64,000 nt of DNA from the NCBI RefSeq assembly GCF_000423345.1, contig NZ_AUHU01000003.1, positions 124,001 through 188,000 of the forward strand, given 5' to 3'. Both the position numbers and the translations under genes were made by a program. Position 1 is the stretch's first letter. The number at the start of each line of letters is the position of its first letter. Below the pieces are notes generated by a model, which had not been told where the DNA came from, made no database searches, and saw only the letters and a list, made by a program, of their open reading frames with translations. This stretch comes from Marinimicrobium agarilyticum DSM 16975 (GTDB lineage Bacteria; Pseudomonadota; Gammaproteobacteria; Pseudomonadales; Cellvibrionaceae). Positions 9,515-18,110 of the stretch are shown here, one piece after another.

Positions 9515-10294
9515 TCACTGCTTTTTCAGGCCCTTGCCGGTCGCGGCCCACATCAGCCCCCCGTAGACGTGATCGAGGAACAGGTCGTCGCTGTAGGTGG
9601 CCGGAACATGGCCCAGCGCGGTGTAGAAGGCCCGGCCGCCGTCGTATTCGTGGTACCAGGCCATGGGGCGGAAGTCCTGCTCCTGGCTTTCTTTCTCGCC
9701 CCACTTGGCGTAAGGCTCAAAGCTGGTTTCGTCCAGGGCGAGAATGTAATTCAGGGTATCGATCCGCTCGCCACCAAATTCGTAGAACTCGTCGGTCCAC
9801 CAGAAATGGTCCGGCATCTGTTCCATGCCGGGGAATTCGCGGCTCAATACTTCGAGCTCGGCGGTCTGGATGGCGGGGTGAATATGGAAGGTCCGGCCCA
9901 CCATCTGGGTGTACCAGTCCCAGTCGTACTCGGTGTCCGAGGCGCTGTGGACGCCAACGAACCCTTTACCGGACTGAATGAATTGTTCCATGGCCGCCTG
10001 CTGCTGGTCATTGAGAACATTGCCGGTGGTCAGAAGGAAGAAAATGACATCGTACTGCTTCAGGTTCTCTTCGTTGAAGACACTGGCATCCTCGTGCCAG
10101 TCCATCGCGAAGTAGTGTTTCTCCGCCATCTCGCGCATGGCGGTGACGCCTTCGTTGATGGCCTTGTGATGAAAACCGTCGGTTTTGGTGAACAGCAGGA
10201 CTTTGAACTGGCCATGGTCTTGGGCGTGAGCGGTGAGGCTGGCCAATACAAAGCCGAGCAGGGCGATAACGGCGATTAAACACTTTTTATACAT
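9515..10294 (-). CDS. Exported ThuA-domain protein
   Basis: A 259-residue protein with a signal peptide (about 1-24, ending AHA) followed by a single ThuA fold, a glutamine-amidotransferase-like domain often linked to sugar or glycoside degradation. Recognisable segments are KVLLFTKTDGFHH near the start, the conserved GVHSASDTEYDWDWY, and HFWWTDEFYEF. The exact reaction of ThuA proteins is unsettled; many occur fused to or beside glycosyl hydrolases and dehydrogenases. Length and domain are complete. It is flanked by secreted hydrolases on the same strand, consistent with a periplasmic or extracellular role in polymer use. Confidence 0.85.
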   Translation of the reverse strand: MYKKCLIAVIALLGFVLASLTAHAQDHGQFKVLLFTKTDGFHHKAINEGVTAMREMAEKHYFAMDWHEDASVFNEENLKQYDVIFFLLTTGNVLNDQQQAAMEQFIQSGKGFVGVHSASDTEYDWDWYTQMVGRTFHIHPAIQTAELEVLSREFPGMEQMPDHFWWTDEFYEFGGERIDTLNYILALDETSFEPYAKWGEKESQEQDFRPMAWYHEYDGGRAFYTALGHVPATYSDDLFLDHVYGGLMWAATGKGLKKQ

Positions 10295-10377
10295 TGCCGT
10301 GGGTCTCCGGTGTGGGGGTTATAGTTAGCGTGACGCTATTGTGCCTCGGCCCGATGAGTATTGGAAGCGGAGGCGGC

Positions 10378-11604
10378 TCAGTCTCCCTCACCCTCAAGCA
10401 CCAATAGCGGCGATTGCAGGGTCTTGGACGCTTTCCCGAGAATGGCCTCCACTTCCGTGCGCAGATCCTCAGTGTCGACTTCGCGCTCTTCCATCAATTC
10501 GCGGGTAATGTCATCCAGTGAATAGGCGCCGTCGGTTTCCTCCCGTATTTCACGATCGAGTTGATCAAACAGCACCACGGCCCGAGCCGTGATTTCCCCC
10601 GAGGAATGGGCGTGTCGCAGGGTTTTGACGTCTTCCCCCCAGTCTGCCAGGTCCTCCATAATCAGGTCCCGACGCTCGTCGGTAAAGGCGCCGGCACGGT
10701 GCATCAACTCCACCGCATAGAACTCCGCCAGGCCTTCCGCAATCCAGTCACTGTGATTGTCGCCATCTATTCGGGTAATCACATGAACCAGTTCGTGAAT
10801 CAGGGTGCTGGTTCCGTTTTCACTGACAATCGGGCGGTCGCCGTGCAGGAACAGGGAGTTGGGGCCGGAGAGTGCGCCGCGCCACATGGGGTCGCCATGG
10901 CCGGCAACCAGAATGTAGGGTGGAGTGTCTCCGAAGGCTTTTTCCATTTCAGGCCAGACGTTGGTGGTAATGGCGATAGCGTCCATGCGGCGCAGACTGC
11001 TGTCCACCGGGGCGCTGACCACCAGCCGGGTGTTGCCCAGTTGTTCAAGCCGGGTACCCAGTACGCCCGCGATCATCCAGCCGGTGGGGCGGTCAAACCG
11101 GCGTTCCGGGTTGTCGATACCGAAGCGTCTCTCTGCCAGCTTCTCCCAACCGGTGCGCACGCTGGTCCAGTGCTCGGGTAGGGTAAACGTCAACGTCGCA
11201 TCGGCCCGGGCCCCGCTTTGAGTGCGAACCGTTGCGGCCGGCACGATGTCGTCTCCGCGGAAAATCGCCCAGTCTTCGGTGATGCGCGCATCGTATTCGC
11301 CCGGGTCCCGCTCGTGGGTGATGCTTACATGGTAGGACAGTCGAGCATTATTTTCGGGGGGTACCCAGACCGCTCGCTCATCATTGACGGTAAGCTCGCC
11401 GTTGGCTTCGAAGTCGGAATAACGGCCCGAGTCGATATCGAAATCCAGCTTTTTAAGCCGTCCGCCGTGGTCCGTCTCTATGACGACTTCGGCGCGGTTT
11501 TCAGCCGGGTTCAGGGTAACGTGGTAGTGAATGGGATAGGTGTCGGAGTCGGCCAGCGTCGGGAGCGCCAGGCCGATAAGAAACAATAATGCCAGTAACC
11601 GCAT
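10378..11604 (-). CDS. Exported gluzincin-type metallopeptidase (M61-like)
   Basis: A 408-residue protein with a signal peptide (about 1-18). An N-terminal beta-rich domain like that of M61 glycyl aminopeptidases (about 22-200) is followed by a zinc-peptidase domain with HELVH (H270, E271, H274). WIAEGLAEFY follows, where E290 is the probable third zinc ligand; the spacing from the HExxH motif is a little shorter than in classic M1 enzymes. A catalytic role in peptide turnover outside the cytoplasm is likely, but substrate is unknown. The gene stands 49 bases downstream of ubiD on the same strand, so read-through from ubiD is possible although functions are unrelated. Confidence 0.8.
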   Translation of the reverse strand: MRLLALLFLIGLALPTLADSDTYPIHYHVTLNPAENRAEVVIETDHGGRLKKLDFDIDSGRYSDFEANGELTVNDERAVWVPPENNARLSYHVSITHERDPGEYDARITEDWAIFRGDDIVPAATVRTQSGARADATLTFTLPEHWTSVRTGWEKLAERRFGIDNPERRFDRPTGWMIAGVLGTRLEQLGNTRLVVSAPVDSSLRRMDAIAITTNVWPEMEKAFGDTPPYILVAGHGDPMWRGALSGPNSLFLHGDRPIVSENGTSTLIHELVHVITRIDGDNHSDWIAEGLAEFYAVELMHRAGAFTDERRDLIMEDLADWGEDVKTLRHAHSSGEITARAVVLFDQLDREIREETDGAYSLDDITRELMEEREVDTEDLRTEVEAILGKASKTLQSPLLVLEGEGD

Positions 11605-11652
11605 AAGGTGTTCGTTCCCGGTTCCGGTAACGGCGCATCCGCCATAACCAAC

Positions 11653-13122
11653 TTATGAATCAATCCCGAGTTCGTCCCACAGCGCGTCGACCCGCTGCTT
11701 GACCTCAGGGTCCTGAACGATAGGACTGCCCCATTCGCGATCAGTTTCACCGGGCCATTTATTGGTGGCATCCAGCCCCATCTTTGAACCGAGGCCGGAC
11801 ACGGGCGAGGCGAAGTCGAGATAGTCGATGGGGGTGTTGTCCACCAGCACCGTGTCCCGACTCGGGTCCATGCGGGTGGTAATGGCCCAGATCACATCTT
11901 TCCAGTCCCGGGCGTTCACATCGTCGTCCACCACGATCACGAACTTGGTGTACATGAACTGCCGCAGAAAAGACCAGACGCCCATCATTACCCGCTTGGC
12001 GTGACCGGGGTACTGCTTTTTCATGGTCACCACCGCCATGCGGTAGGAGCAGCCCTCCGGGGGCAGATAGAAATCGACAATTTCGGGAAACTGCTTACGC
12101 AGAATGGGGACGAACACCTCGTTCAGCGCGACGCCGAGCACGGCCGGTTCATCCGGTGGCCGGCCGGTATAGGTGCTGTGATAGATCGGGTTTTGGCGGT
12201 GGGTAATGCGCTCCACGGTGAACACGGGGAAACGGTCTACTTCGTTGTAATAACCGGTGTGATCGCCAAAGGGCCCCTCTTCCGCGAGGTCGTCTGGCGC
12301 AATGGTTCCCTCCAGAATAAACTCGGCGGAGGCAGGTACTTGCAGGTTGTTGCCTTTGCTTTGCACCACTTCGGTTTTATCGCCCCTTAAAAGCCCGGCA
12401 AAGCCGTATTCGGACAGGGTGTCGGGGACTGGCGTTACCGCGCCCAGAATGGTGGCGGGGTCAGCGCCCAGGGCGATAGAGACCGGAAAAGGTTCGCCGG
12501 GGTGGGCTTTCTGCCAGTCCCGGAAATCCAGCGCACCGCCGCGATGAGCGAGCCAGCGCATGATCAGCCGATTCTTGCCGATCTTCTGCATGCGGTAGAT
12601 GCCGAGGTTCTGCCGCTCTTTCTCCGGCCCGCGGGTAATCACCAGGGGCCAGGTGACCAGCGGACCGGCATCGCCGGGCCAACAGGTTTGTATGGGCAGC
12701 CGATCCAGGTTGACCTCATCGCCCTCAATGACCACTTCCTGGCAGGGGGCCTTGCGCACCACTTTCGGGCCCATGTTCAGGACCTGTTTGAAAATGGGCA
12801 GCTTTTCCCAGGCATCTTTGAAGCCTTTGGGAGGCTCGGGTTCTTTCAGAAACGCGAGCAGCTTGCCGACTTCCTGCAAGGCCTCCACCGACTCCTCGCC
12901 CATGCCCAGCGCTACCCGTTCCGGGGTGCCAAACAGGTTACCGAGCAGGGGAATGTCATAGCCTTTGGGATTTTCAAACAGCAGAGCGGGCCCGCCCGCG
13001 CGCAGCGTGCGATCGCAGATTTCGGTGATTTCGAGATAGGGATCGACTTCGGTGGTGATGCGCTTGAGCTCGCCGCGTTGTTCGAGGAGGTGGATGAAGT
13101 CTCGGAGGTCGCGGTATTTCAT
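11653..13122 (-). CDS. ubiD: 4-hydroxy-3-polyprenylbenzoate decarboxylase UbiD
   Basis: A 489-residue prenylated-FMN-dependent decarboxylase of ubiquinone synthesis, removing the carboxyl group from 4-hydroxy-3-polyprenylbenzoate. Family signatures include [20 protein letters not shown] at the N-terminus, [10 protein letters not shown] (metal/prFMN site region), and [13 protein letters not shown]. Length equals that of E. coli UbiD (about 497). It needs UbiX, not in this window, for its cofactor. It lies 119 bases downstream of rho, separated by a REP-like hairpin, the same neighbour relationship as in Pseudomonas. Two further ubiquinone hydroxylases are encoded at 32141-34638. Confidence 0.96.
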   Translation of the reverse strand: MKYRDLRDFIHLLEQRGELKRITTEVDPYLEITEICDRTLRAGGPALLFENPKGYDIPLLGNLFGTPERVALGMGEESVEALQEVGKLLAFLKEPEPPKGFKDAWEKLPIFKQVLNMGPKVVRKAPCQEVVIEGDEVNLDRLPIQTCWPGDAGPLVTWPLVITRGPEKERQNLGIYRMQKIGKNRLIMRWLAHRGGALDFRDWQKAHPGEPFPVSIALGADPATILGAVTPVPDTLSEYGFAGLLRGDKTEVVQSKGNNLQVPASAEFILEGTIAPDDLAEEGPFGDHTGYYNEVDRFPVFTVERITHRQNPIYHSTYTGRPPDEPAVLGVALNEVFVPILRKQFPEIVDFYLPPEGCSYRMAVVTMKKQYPGHAKRVMMGVWSFLRQFMYTKFVIVVDDDVNARDWKDVIWAITTRMDPSRDTVLVDNTPIDYLDFASPVSGLGSKMGLDATNKWPGETDREWGSPIVQDPEVKQRVDALWDELGIDS

Positions 13123-13147
13123 AGAGAGGGTTGCTTGCGTTGTATTG

Positions 13148-13234
13148 TGGCAGGTGGCGGGCTCACGCCCTTACCTGCCCTACATGTTAGGAATTTCTGT
13201 AGGGCACGGTAAGCGCGAAGCGCGTCACCTGCCA
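13148..13234. repeat. REP-like long hairpin element (rho-ubiD gap)
   Basis: An 87-bp imperfect palindrome with perfect 9-bp ends TGGCAGGTG / CACCTGCCA and inner arms GCCCTACA / TGTAGGGC. The motif TGTAGGGC...GTAAGCG-GAAGCGC recurs at 57714-57788 and more loosely at 37425-37450, so this is a dispersed intergenic repeat family. Confidence 0.75.
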
Positions 13235-13241
13235 TTGACGG

Positions 13242-14501
13242 CTACTTCCGCTTCATCGACAGGAAAAACTCGTCATTGGTTTTGAAGTCTTTCAGCTTGT
13301 CTACCAGGAATTCGGTCGCGGCGACGTCTTCCATATCGTTCAATAGCCGGCGCAGAATCCATGAACGCTGCATCTCGTCTTCTTTCATCAACAGGTCTTC
13401 CCGGCGGGTGCCGGAGCGACGCACGTTGATGGCCGGGTAGATACGCTTCTCGGCAATTTTGCGATCAAGGTGCAGTTCCAGGTTACCGGTGCCTTTGAAT
13501 TCTTCGTAAATCACTTCGTCCATCTTGGACCCGGTGTCCACCAGCGCGGTGGCGATAATGGTCAGGCTGCCGCCTTCCTCGATGTTCCGCGCGGCCCCGA
13601 AGAAGCGCTTGGGGCGTTCCAGGGCGTGAGCGTCCACACCACCGGTCAGTACCTTGCCGGAAGAGGGGATCACGGTGTTGTAGGCGCGGGCGAGACGGGT
13701 GATGGAGTCGAGCAGAATGATGACGTCCTTCTTGTGTTCCACCAGGCGCTTGGCCCGCTCAATGACCATGTCGGCCACCTGAACGTGACGGGCCGGCGGT
13801 TCATCAAAGGTGGAGGCGACGACTTCGCCGCGAACCGAGCGCTGCATCTCGGTCACTTCTTCCGGACGCTCATCGATCAGCAAAACAATCAGGTGGCACT
13901 CGGGGTTGTTGCGGGTAATCGCCTGAGCCATGTTCTGCATCATGAGCGTTTTTCCGGCTTTCGGTGGTGCCACAATCAGCCCCCGTTGGCCTTTCCCGAT
14001 GGGGGAGATCAGGTCGATGACGCGGGGTGTCAGGTCTTCGGTGGAGCCGTTACCGGCTTCGAGGCGCAAACGTTCATCGGGGAAGAGGGGGGTGAGGTTT
14101 TCAAACAGAATTTTGTGTTTGGAGCTTTCGGGCTTGTCGAAGTTGATCTCGTTGACCTTGAGGAGGGCGAAGTAGCGTTCGCCTTCCTTCGGGGGTCGAA
14201 TCTTCCCCGCAATGGTGTCGCCGGTGCGTAGGTTGAAGCGGCGAATCTGGCTCGGGGAGACGTAGATGTCATCGGGCCCAGCCAGGTATGAGCTGTCGGC
14301 CGAGCGCAGAAAGCCAAAGCCATCTTGCAGAATTTCCAGCACGCCGTCGCCGTAGATGTCTTCACCGCTTTTGGCATGGCGCTTGAGGATGTTGAAGATG
14401 ATGTCCTGTTTGCGCGATCGGGCCATGCTTTCCAGCCCCATTTCCCGCGCAATGCTGATCAGTTCTTCGATGGGTTTGGTTTTCAGATCGGTTAAATTCA
14501 T
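13242..14501 (-). CDS. rho: Transcription termination factor Rho
   Basis: A 419-residue hexameric RNA-dependent ATPase, exactly the usual length. N-terminal Rho_N helices and an RNA-binding cold-shock-like fold (about 50-120, with GFGFLRS) precede the ATPase core. The P-loop is [12 protein letters not shown] (about 174-185), and [17 protein letters not shown]-like and R-loop/Q-loop segments are intact in the core. The start ATG at 14501 begins [14 protein letters not shown], as in homologues. The gene sits between trxA (upstream) and ubiD (downstream) as in Pseudomonas. The 435-base leader may serve Rho autoregulation. Confidence 0.98.
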   Translation of the reverse strand: MNLTDLKTKPIEELISIAREMGLESMARSRKQDIIFNILKRHAKSGEDIYGDGVLEILQDGFGFLRSADSSYLAGPDDIYVSPSQIRRFNLRTGDTIAGKIRPPKEGERYFALLKVNEINFDKPESSKHKILFENLTPLFPDERLRLEAGNGSTEDLTPRVIDLISPIGKGQRGLIVAPPKAGKTLMMQNMAQAITRNNPECHLIVLLIDERPEEVTEMQRSVRGEVVASTFDEPPARHVQVADMVIERAKRLVEHKKDVIILLDSITRLARAYNTVIPSSGKVLTGGVDAHALERPKRFFGAARNIEEGGSLTIIATALVDTGSKMDEVIYEEFKGTGNLELHLDRKIAEKRIYPAINVRRSGTRREDLLMKEDEMQRSWILRRLLNDMEDVAATEFLVDKLKDFKTNDEFFLSMKRK

Positions 14502-14936
14502 ACAGTGTGACTTTGTTGTGTAGGGTTAGTTGTAAAGGGTTTAGGGGTGTGTGATTTGGTAATCAGGTTCAAAAGAGTGCTGCCGGATGGCTTTGACGGC
14601 CCGTAGGGCTTTATTTAATTTGACCCCGGTGCTGTTATCACTGCTTACACGTTGAGTGCGGGCCATAATGGCAACGCCACAGGGCACCGGAACAGAGAAA
14701 ACGAGCGGGAATTTATCGGAAACTGACTGGCGTTTCAGTCAACTCCCTGGCGCTGCCCATCGATTTGGCTGGCCCGTTGAACCGGATGGAAAGTTGGCAC
14801 TGGGTCAAGGCCGGGCAAACATCAGATGGAGGGAGTATAGCGATAAAAACGGGGTTGTGCAAAGTCGGGCAAGGAAGAGGCGCCAGGCCCGGCAACCGCC
14901 CGTCTGGCGGGGGCTGCCGAGAAGGGGCTGCGCCGC
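14502..14936 (-). promoter_or_regulatory. Intergenic region trxA-rho: presumptive rho leader
   Basis: A 435-base gap with no convincing gene on either strand; open frames here are short and lack family character. It must contain the rho promoter and 5' untranslated region. Long leaders ahead of rho mediate autogenous termination in enterics, and this one may do likewise. Only weak hairpins are seen, for example GCCC-GTA-GGGC at 14599-14609. Confidence 0.4.
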
Positions 14937-15266
14937 TTACAGCGCGCCTTCGATAAAGTCGACCAGTTGCTGCTTGGACAGCGCGCCCACTTTGGTGGAG
15001 TCCGGCTCGCCGTTCTTGAAGATGATCAGCGTCGGAATGCCACGGATGTTGAACTTGCCGGGGACTTCTTTGTTGGCGTCCACATCCATTTTGGTGATCT
15101 TGATCTTGTCGGCGTGGGTGCCGGCCAGCTCGTCCAGGATCGGGGCGATCATTTTGCAGGGGCCGCACCAGGCTGCCCAGAAGTCCACCAGTACCGGCTT
15201 GTCGGCCTGAAGCACTTCGGCTTCGAAATTGTCATCAGTGACGTGCACAATAGCGTCGCTACTCAT
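14937..15266 (-). CDS. trxA: Thioredoxin TrxA
   Basis: A 109-residue thioredoxin with the active site W33-C34-G35-P36-C37 and the conserved cis-proline segment IRGIPTL. Length and every landmark match Trx1 of proteobacteria. It reduces cytoplasmic protein disulfides using electrons from thioredoxin reductase. It is the upstream neighbour of rho, as in Pseudomonas and E. coli. No separate terminator is obvious in the gap to rho. Confidence 0.97.
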   Translation of the reverse strand: MSSDAIVHVTDDNFEAEVLQADKPVLVDFWAAWCGPCKMIAPILDELAGTHADKIKITKMDVDANKEVPGKFNIRGIPTLIIFKNGEPDSTKVGALSKQQLVDFIEGAL

Positions 15267-15487
15267 AAAGCAGGATCTCCAATTCGATTCGTGTGTGAGG
15301 CGGCGTCGACCGCTGTGAAGCGGGTCGGAACCGCTTTATACGTGTGTCCGCATAATAAGGATTGCTATGCGGGCAGGCAAGGGGCAAAAAACAATGGCTC
15401 TTATAAAAGCGCTCAATATAAGCAGGGCCCCCAGTAGTTCCGATAAATGATAAGTGGGGTCTGCCCCGACGATTTCAACCCCGTGGA

Positions 15488-17143
15488 TCAGCTCCCACGG
15501 TAGTCCTCCAGGCCCTCGAAGGGGCGGTTGAGCTCCTCCTCCCGTGGGGCCAGCGCGTCCAGGTCTTCCTCTTCGCCGTCCAGGCGGGAGGCGGCGGTGG
15601 GCAACTGAACATGGAAACAGACCCCTGCCACATCAAGGGGGGTAAAGATCAGTTTGCCGCCCTTGCGCCGAGGCTGAATTTTCAGGGCCCAGCGAGGAAT
15701 GGCCGCATGGTCGGGGTCGAGCAGGGTTTCCTTCTCCCCTTTGGGGTCGACTTCCAGCGCCAGAGTGTTCTGGCTGGCGGTGGGGGTGAGCTCCACTCGG
15801 GTGATGGGCTCGTCAAAGTCCCACTCCAGGCTGGGTTCGCCCGAGGTGCCTGGCTCACTGTCGGCCCGTCGGCAGTAGGGGTGACCCTGCTCATCCAGCA
15901 TTACTTCAATGACTTCGGTGGTAAGCCCACCGCTGGCGAGGGCTATGCGAAGGGAGTAGTAAGCGGCGCGGTTTTCCACGTTTTCCACCCAGATACGCCC
16001 TTCGTAGCCTTTGACGATTTCCTGCACAAAGAACAGGCCCAGCCCTTTGCCGTGGTGCTCCTTGGCGCGGCGGGTGGAGTAGCCCAGCTGAAAAATCTGC
16101 TCCATGGCCTCGGGCTCGATGTGAGGGCCCCGGTTGTAGACCGTCATCTCCACCCGCCCGCGCTGCTGCCCCAGCGTCAGCGCCACCCGGTTATAGCGGG
16201 ACTTGGCTTTCTTGCGGGCGAAGAACTGGGCGTTTTTCAGCAGGTTCTCCAGTAACAGCACGAAGTGGTTTTCATTGCCCAGGAGGGTGTCGGTGGGGTT
16301 CAGGTGGGCGCGAAACTGGGGGTCCTCATCCAGAATGACGGCGCCGTCGTTGCTGCTGTCCAGGGTTTCCAGGCGAGTGGGTGAGTCCTGAAGCAGTGGC
16401 GCCAGGGCTCGCAATGTCGCCCGGCGCGGCGGGTAGTCGGGCCGGTGGGGCACGGCTTCGGAGGCCTCTTCACTCAGCAATTGCTGGTAGTAGTGTTCCT
16501 CACACTCGCACAGATGATTGCCGATGTGCAGAGCGATGTTGTCCGTGGTGGACAGGTCCAGCAGGTCCCAGAGGTATCGCATGGCGGTGTAGGCGTCCTG
16601 ATCCCGGGCGCGGGTGTCTTCGTCGCCTCCCTGTTCCAGGTGGGCTTCAAGGGCGGTCTGGACCTTGTCGAAACAGATCACGCCGTTGTGGCGAACCTCG
16701 GCGGCGATGCTTTTGAAGTGGAGAAACTTCTCGTCGTATTCGATGTACTCCAGCAGTTTTTCGCTGATGAACAGCTTCAGCTTGTCGGCATGACCGGCGA
16801 AGGTGTGCGCTTTGAGCTGCAGCTGTTTTTTGCTTTGCCAGACCTGGTTTACTTCGGTTCGCAGGCGTTCGATATCCCGGTCGAAGGCGCGCAGGCGACG
16901 GCTGTGGCGGAATACTTCCCACAGAATGATCAGGCAGTAGAGTAGCAGCGCGGCGACTTTGGTCTCTTGGGTCTGGAGCCAGGGGTGCATCTGGTAACCC
17001 GCGGGTATCAGGCCCAGTTCCTTCAGCAGGGCCGGGTCGCCGGCCGCGAGCAGGTAGAGGGCCAGGCCCACGCCCGCCAGGCCGCTCAACCAGGGGAAGG
17101 CGACCCGACGCGGGCGGGTGACTTTCAGCGTTTGCTCGGTCAT
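15488..17143 (-). CDS. Atypical sensor histidine kinase
   Basis: A 551-residue protein. Two N-terminal hydrophobic segments (about 17-34 and 63-78) flank a very short loop, so sensing is probably intramembrane or cytoplasmic. A coiled-coil-like helical region (about 85-225) follows, then a HATPase_c domain with N-box ENLLKNAQFF (299-308), G1 region VYNRGPHI and G2 GKGLGLFFV (366-374). No textbook H-box is present; the best phospho-acceptor candidate is H152 in EVRHNGV. About 150 residues after the ATPase domain, with acidic segments, are unusual for the family. It lies 18 bases downstream of the response regulator gene and should be co-transcribed with it. Confidence 0.82.
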   Translation of the reverse strand: MTEQTLKVTRPRRVAFPWLSGLAGVGLALYLLAAGDPALLKELGLIPAGYQMHPWLQTQETKVAALLLYCLIILWEVFRHSRRLRAFDRDIERLRTEVNQVWQSKKQLQLKAHTFAGHADKLKLFISEKLLEYIEYDEKFLHFKSIAAEVRHNGVICFDKVQTALEAHLEQGGDEDTRARDQDAYTAMRYLWDLLDLSTTDNIALHIGNHLCECEEHYYQQLLSEEASEAVPHRPDYPPRRATLRALAPLLQDSPTRLETLDSSNDGAVILDEDPQFRAHLNPTDTLLGNENHFVLLLENLLKNAQFFARKKAKSRYNRVALTLGQQRGRVEMTVYNRGPHIEPEAMEQIFQLGYSTRRAKEHHGKGLGLFFVQEIVKGYEGRIWVENVENRAAYYSLRIALASGGLTTEVIEVMLDEQGHPYCRRADSEPGTSGEPSLEWDFDEPITRVELTPTASQNTLALEVDPKGEKETLLDPDHAAIPRWALKIQPRRKGGKLIFTPLDVAGVCFHVQLPTAASRLDGEEEDLDALAPREEELNRPFEGLEDYRGS

Positions 17144-17161
17144 GGTTTTCCTTTCACGGTT

Positions 17162-17944
17162 TCACCGGACCGGTTTCCAGCAGTAGGCGCCCATATCGCC
17201 AAAGGTGACGATGCCCTGATCCTGCTGGCACAGGGCCATAAAATCCACCTCGGGCCGGGCCTGTTGGAAGGCGTGGCGCAGGGTTTTGATGTGTTGGCGA
17301 TAATTGGCGTAGGAAAACCGTTCCGGGTCGGCTTCCAGGGCGTCCGCCATCTGCAGGGTGGTCAGAGGCCGGGGTGAGGCTTCCACCAGAAAGCGCAGGA
17401 TTTTCCGTGGCATGGGCCCGAGGGGGCGACGTGGGTTGTTGGGGTTCATCAGCTTCTGCCCGTGCCAGTAAACCTCCCAGGTCACGGTGTCGAGCGTGAG
17501 GGGCCCGCTATCCAGTTGTTCCTCCCGGTGGGTGCCCGGTTGGCTTTGACGCAGCGCGGCCTTGATACGCCAGCACAGCACCGCTTCGATATTGCGTTGG
17601 TGCTTGGCGATAAAGTCCATTAGGCCGCCTTGCTCGAATGCGCTTTGTTCGATGTCGGTGCCGCTGTATTCGGACAGATACACCTGCGGCACCTGAGGCC
17701 ACTTTTTTTGCAGGGCGCGGGCCACGGAGAAGCCCGCGGTATCCCGCCCGTTCATCTGGGCATCCAGCAGAGCAATATCGGGTGCGCCTTCCGCGCCGCT
17801 TTGCTTGATGTGCTGGCAGGCGGCTTCGGCAAAACGAAATACGCGCACGCGGGTGGGCCGGCCATCGAAATCAGTGGCCTCCAGCACCGGCTGAAACTTT
17901 TCAATCCAGTGTGATTGGTCTTCTACCCAGAGAATGTCCGCCAT
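17162..17944 (-). CDS. DNA-binding response regulator (receiver plus winged helix)
   Basis: Starts at the ATG at 17944 (MADILWVEDQ), since the longer frame to 18112 adds residues unlike any receiver. The 260-residue protein has a receiver domain (about 1-120) with acidic residues in VEDQ, a phospho-acceptor in LLDAQMNG, and a switch region YLSEYSG. A linker leads to a C-terminal winged-helix domain (about 150-255) of the OmpR class by layout, but the sequence is divergent (RPLTTLQMADAL...YRQHIKTLRHAF). It pairs with the kinase 18 bases downstream. It is divergent from the membrane protein/VWA unit at 18111-20224, which it probably regulates. Confidence 0.85.
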   Translation of the reverse strand: MADILWVEDQSHWIEKFQPVLEATDFDGRPTRVRVFRFAEAACQHIKQSGAEGAPDIALLDAQMNGRDTAGFSVARALQKKWPQVPQVYLSEYSGTDIEQSAFEQGGLMDFIAKHQRNIEAVLCWRIKAALRQSQPGTHREEQLDSGPLTLDTVTWEVYWHGQKLMNPNNPRRPLGPMPRKILRFLVEASPRPLTTLQMADALEADPERFSYANYRQHIKTLRHAFQQARPEVDFMALCQQDQGIVTFGDMGAYCWKPVR

Positions 17945-18064
17945 GGACGAAGTGTAGCATTCGCTGCCATTGAGGATGTGATCGCCGTCACTATTCCTTC
18001 TTTCCTTAATGCGTGGCGAATAACTCACCGATTTTTCACCAGCGTTCGAGACACTTCGACTCAA

Positions 18065-18082
18065 GCCAGTGACACCACTGGC
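18065..18082. promoter_or_regulatory. Inverted repeat in divergent promoter region, candidate operator
   Basis: GCCAGTG-ACAC-CACTGGC is a perfect 7-bp-arm dyad in the 166-base gap between the response regulator gene and the divergent membrane protein gene, 29 bases before the latter's ATG. A natural candidate for response-regulator binding; unproven. Confidence 0.4.
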
Positions 18083-18110
18083 ACATTCATTTTGATCGGA
18101 GGATCTCATC

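Noticed and set aside
14599-14620. Hairpin with T-rich tail in the trxA-rho gap as terminator
   Set aside because: Four-base stem only, and the T-rich tail is on the plus strand, opposite to the flanking genes.
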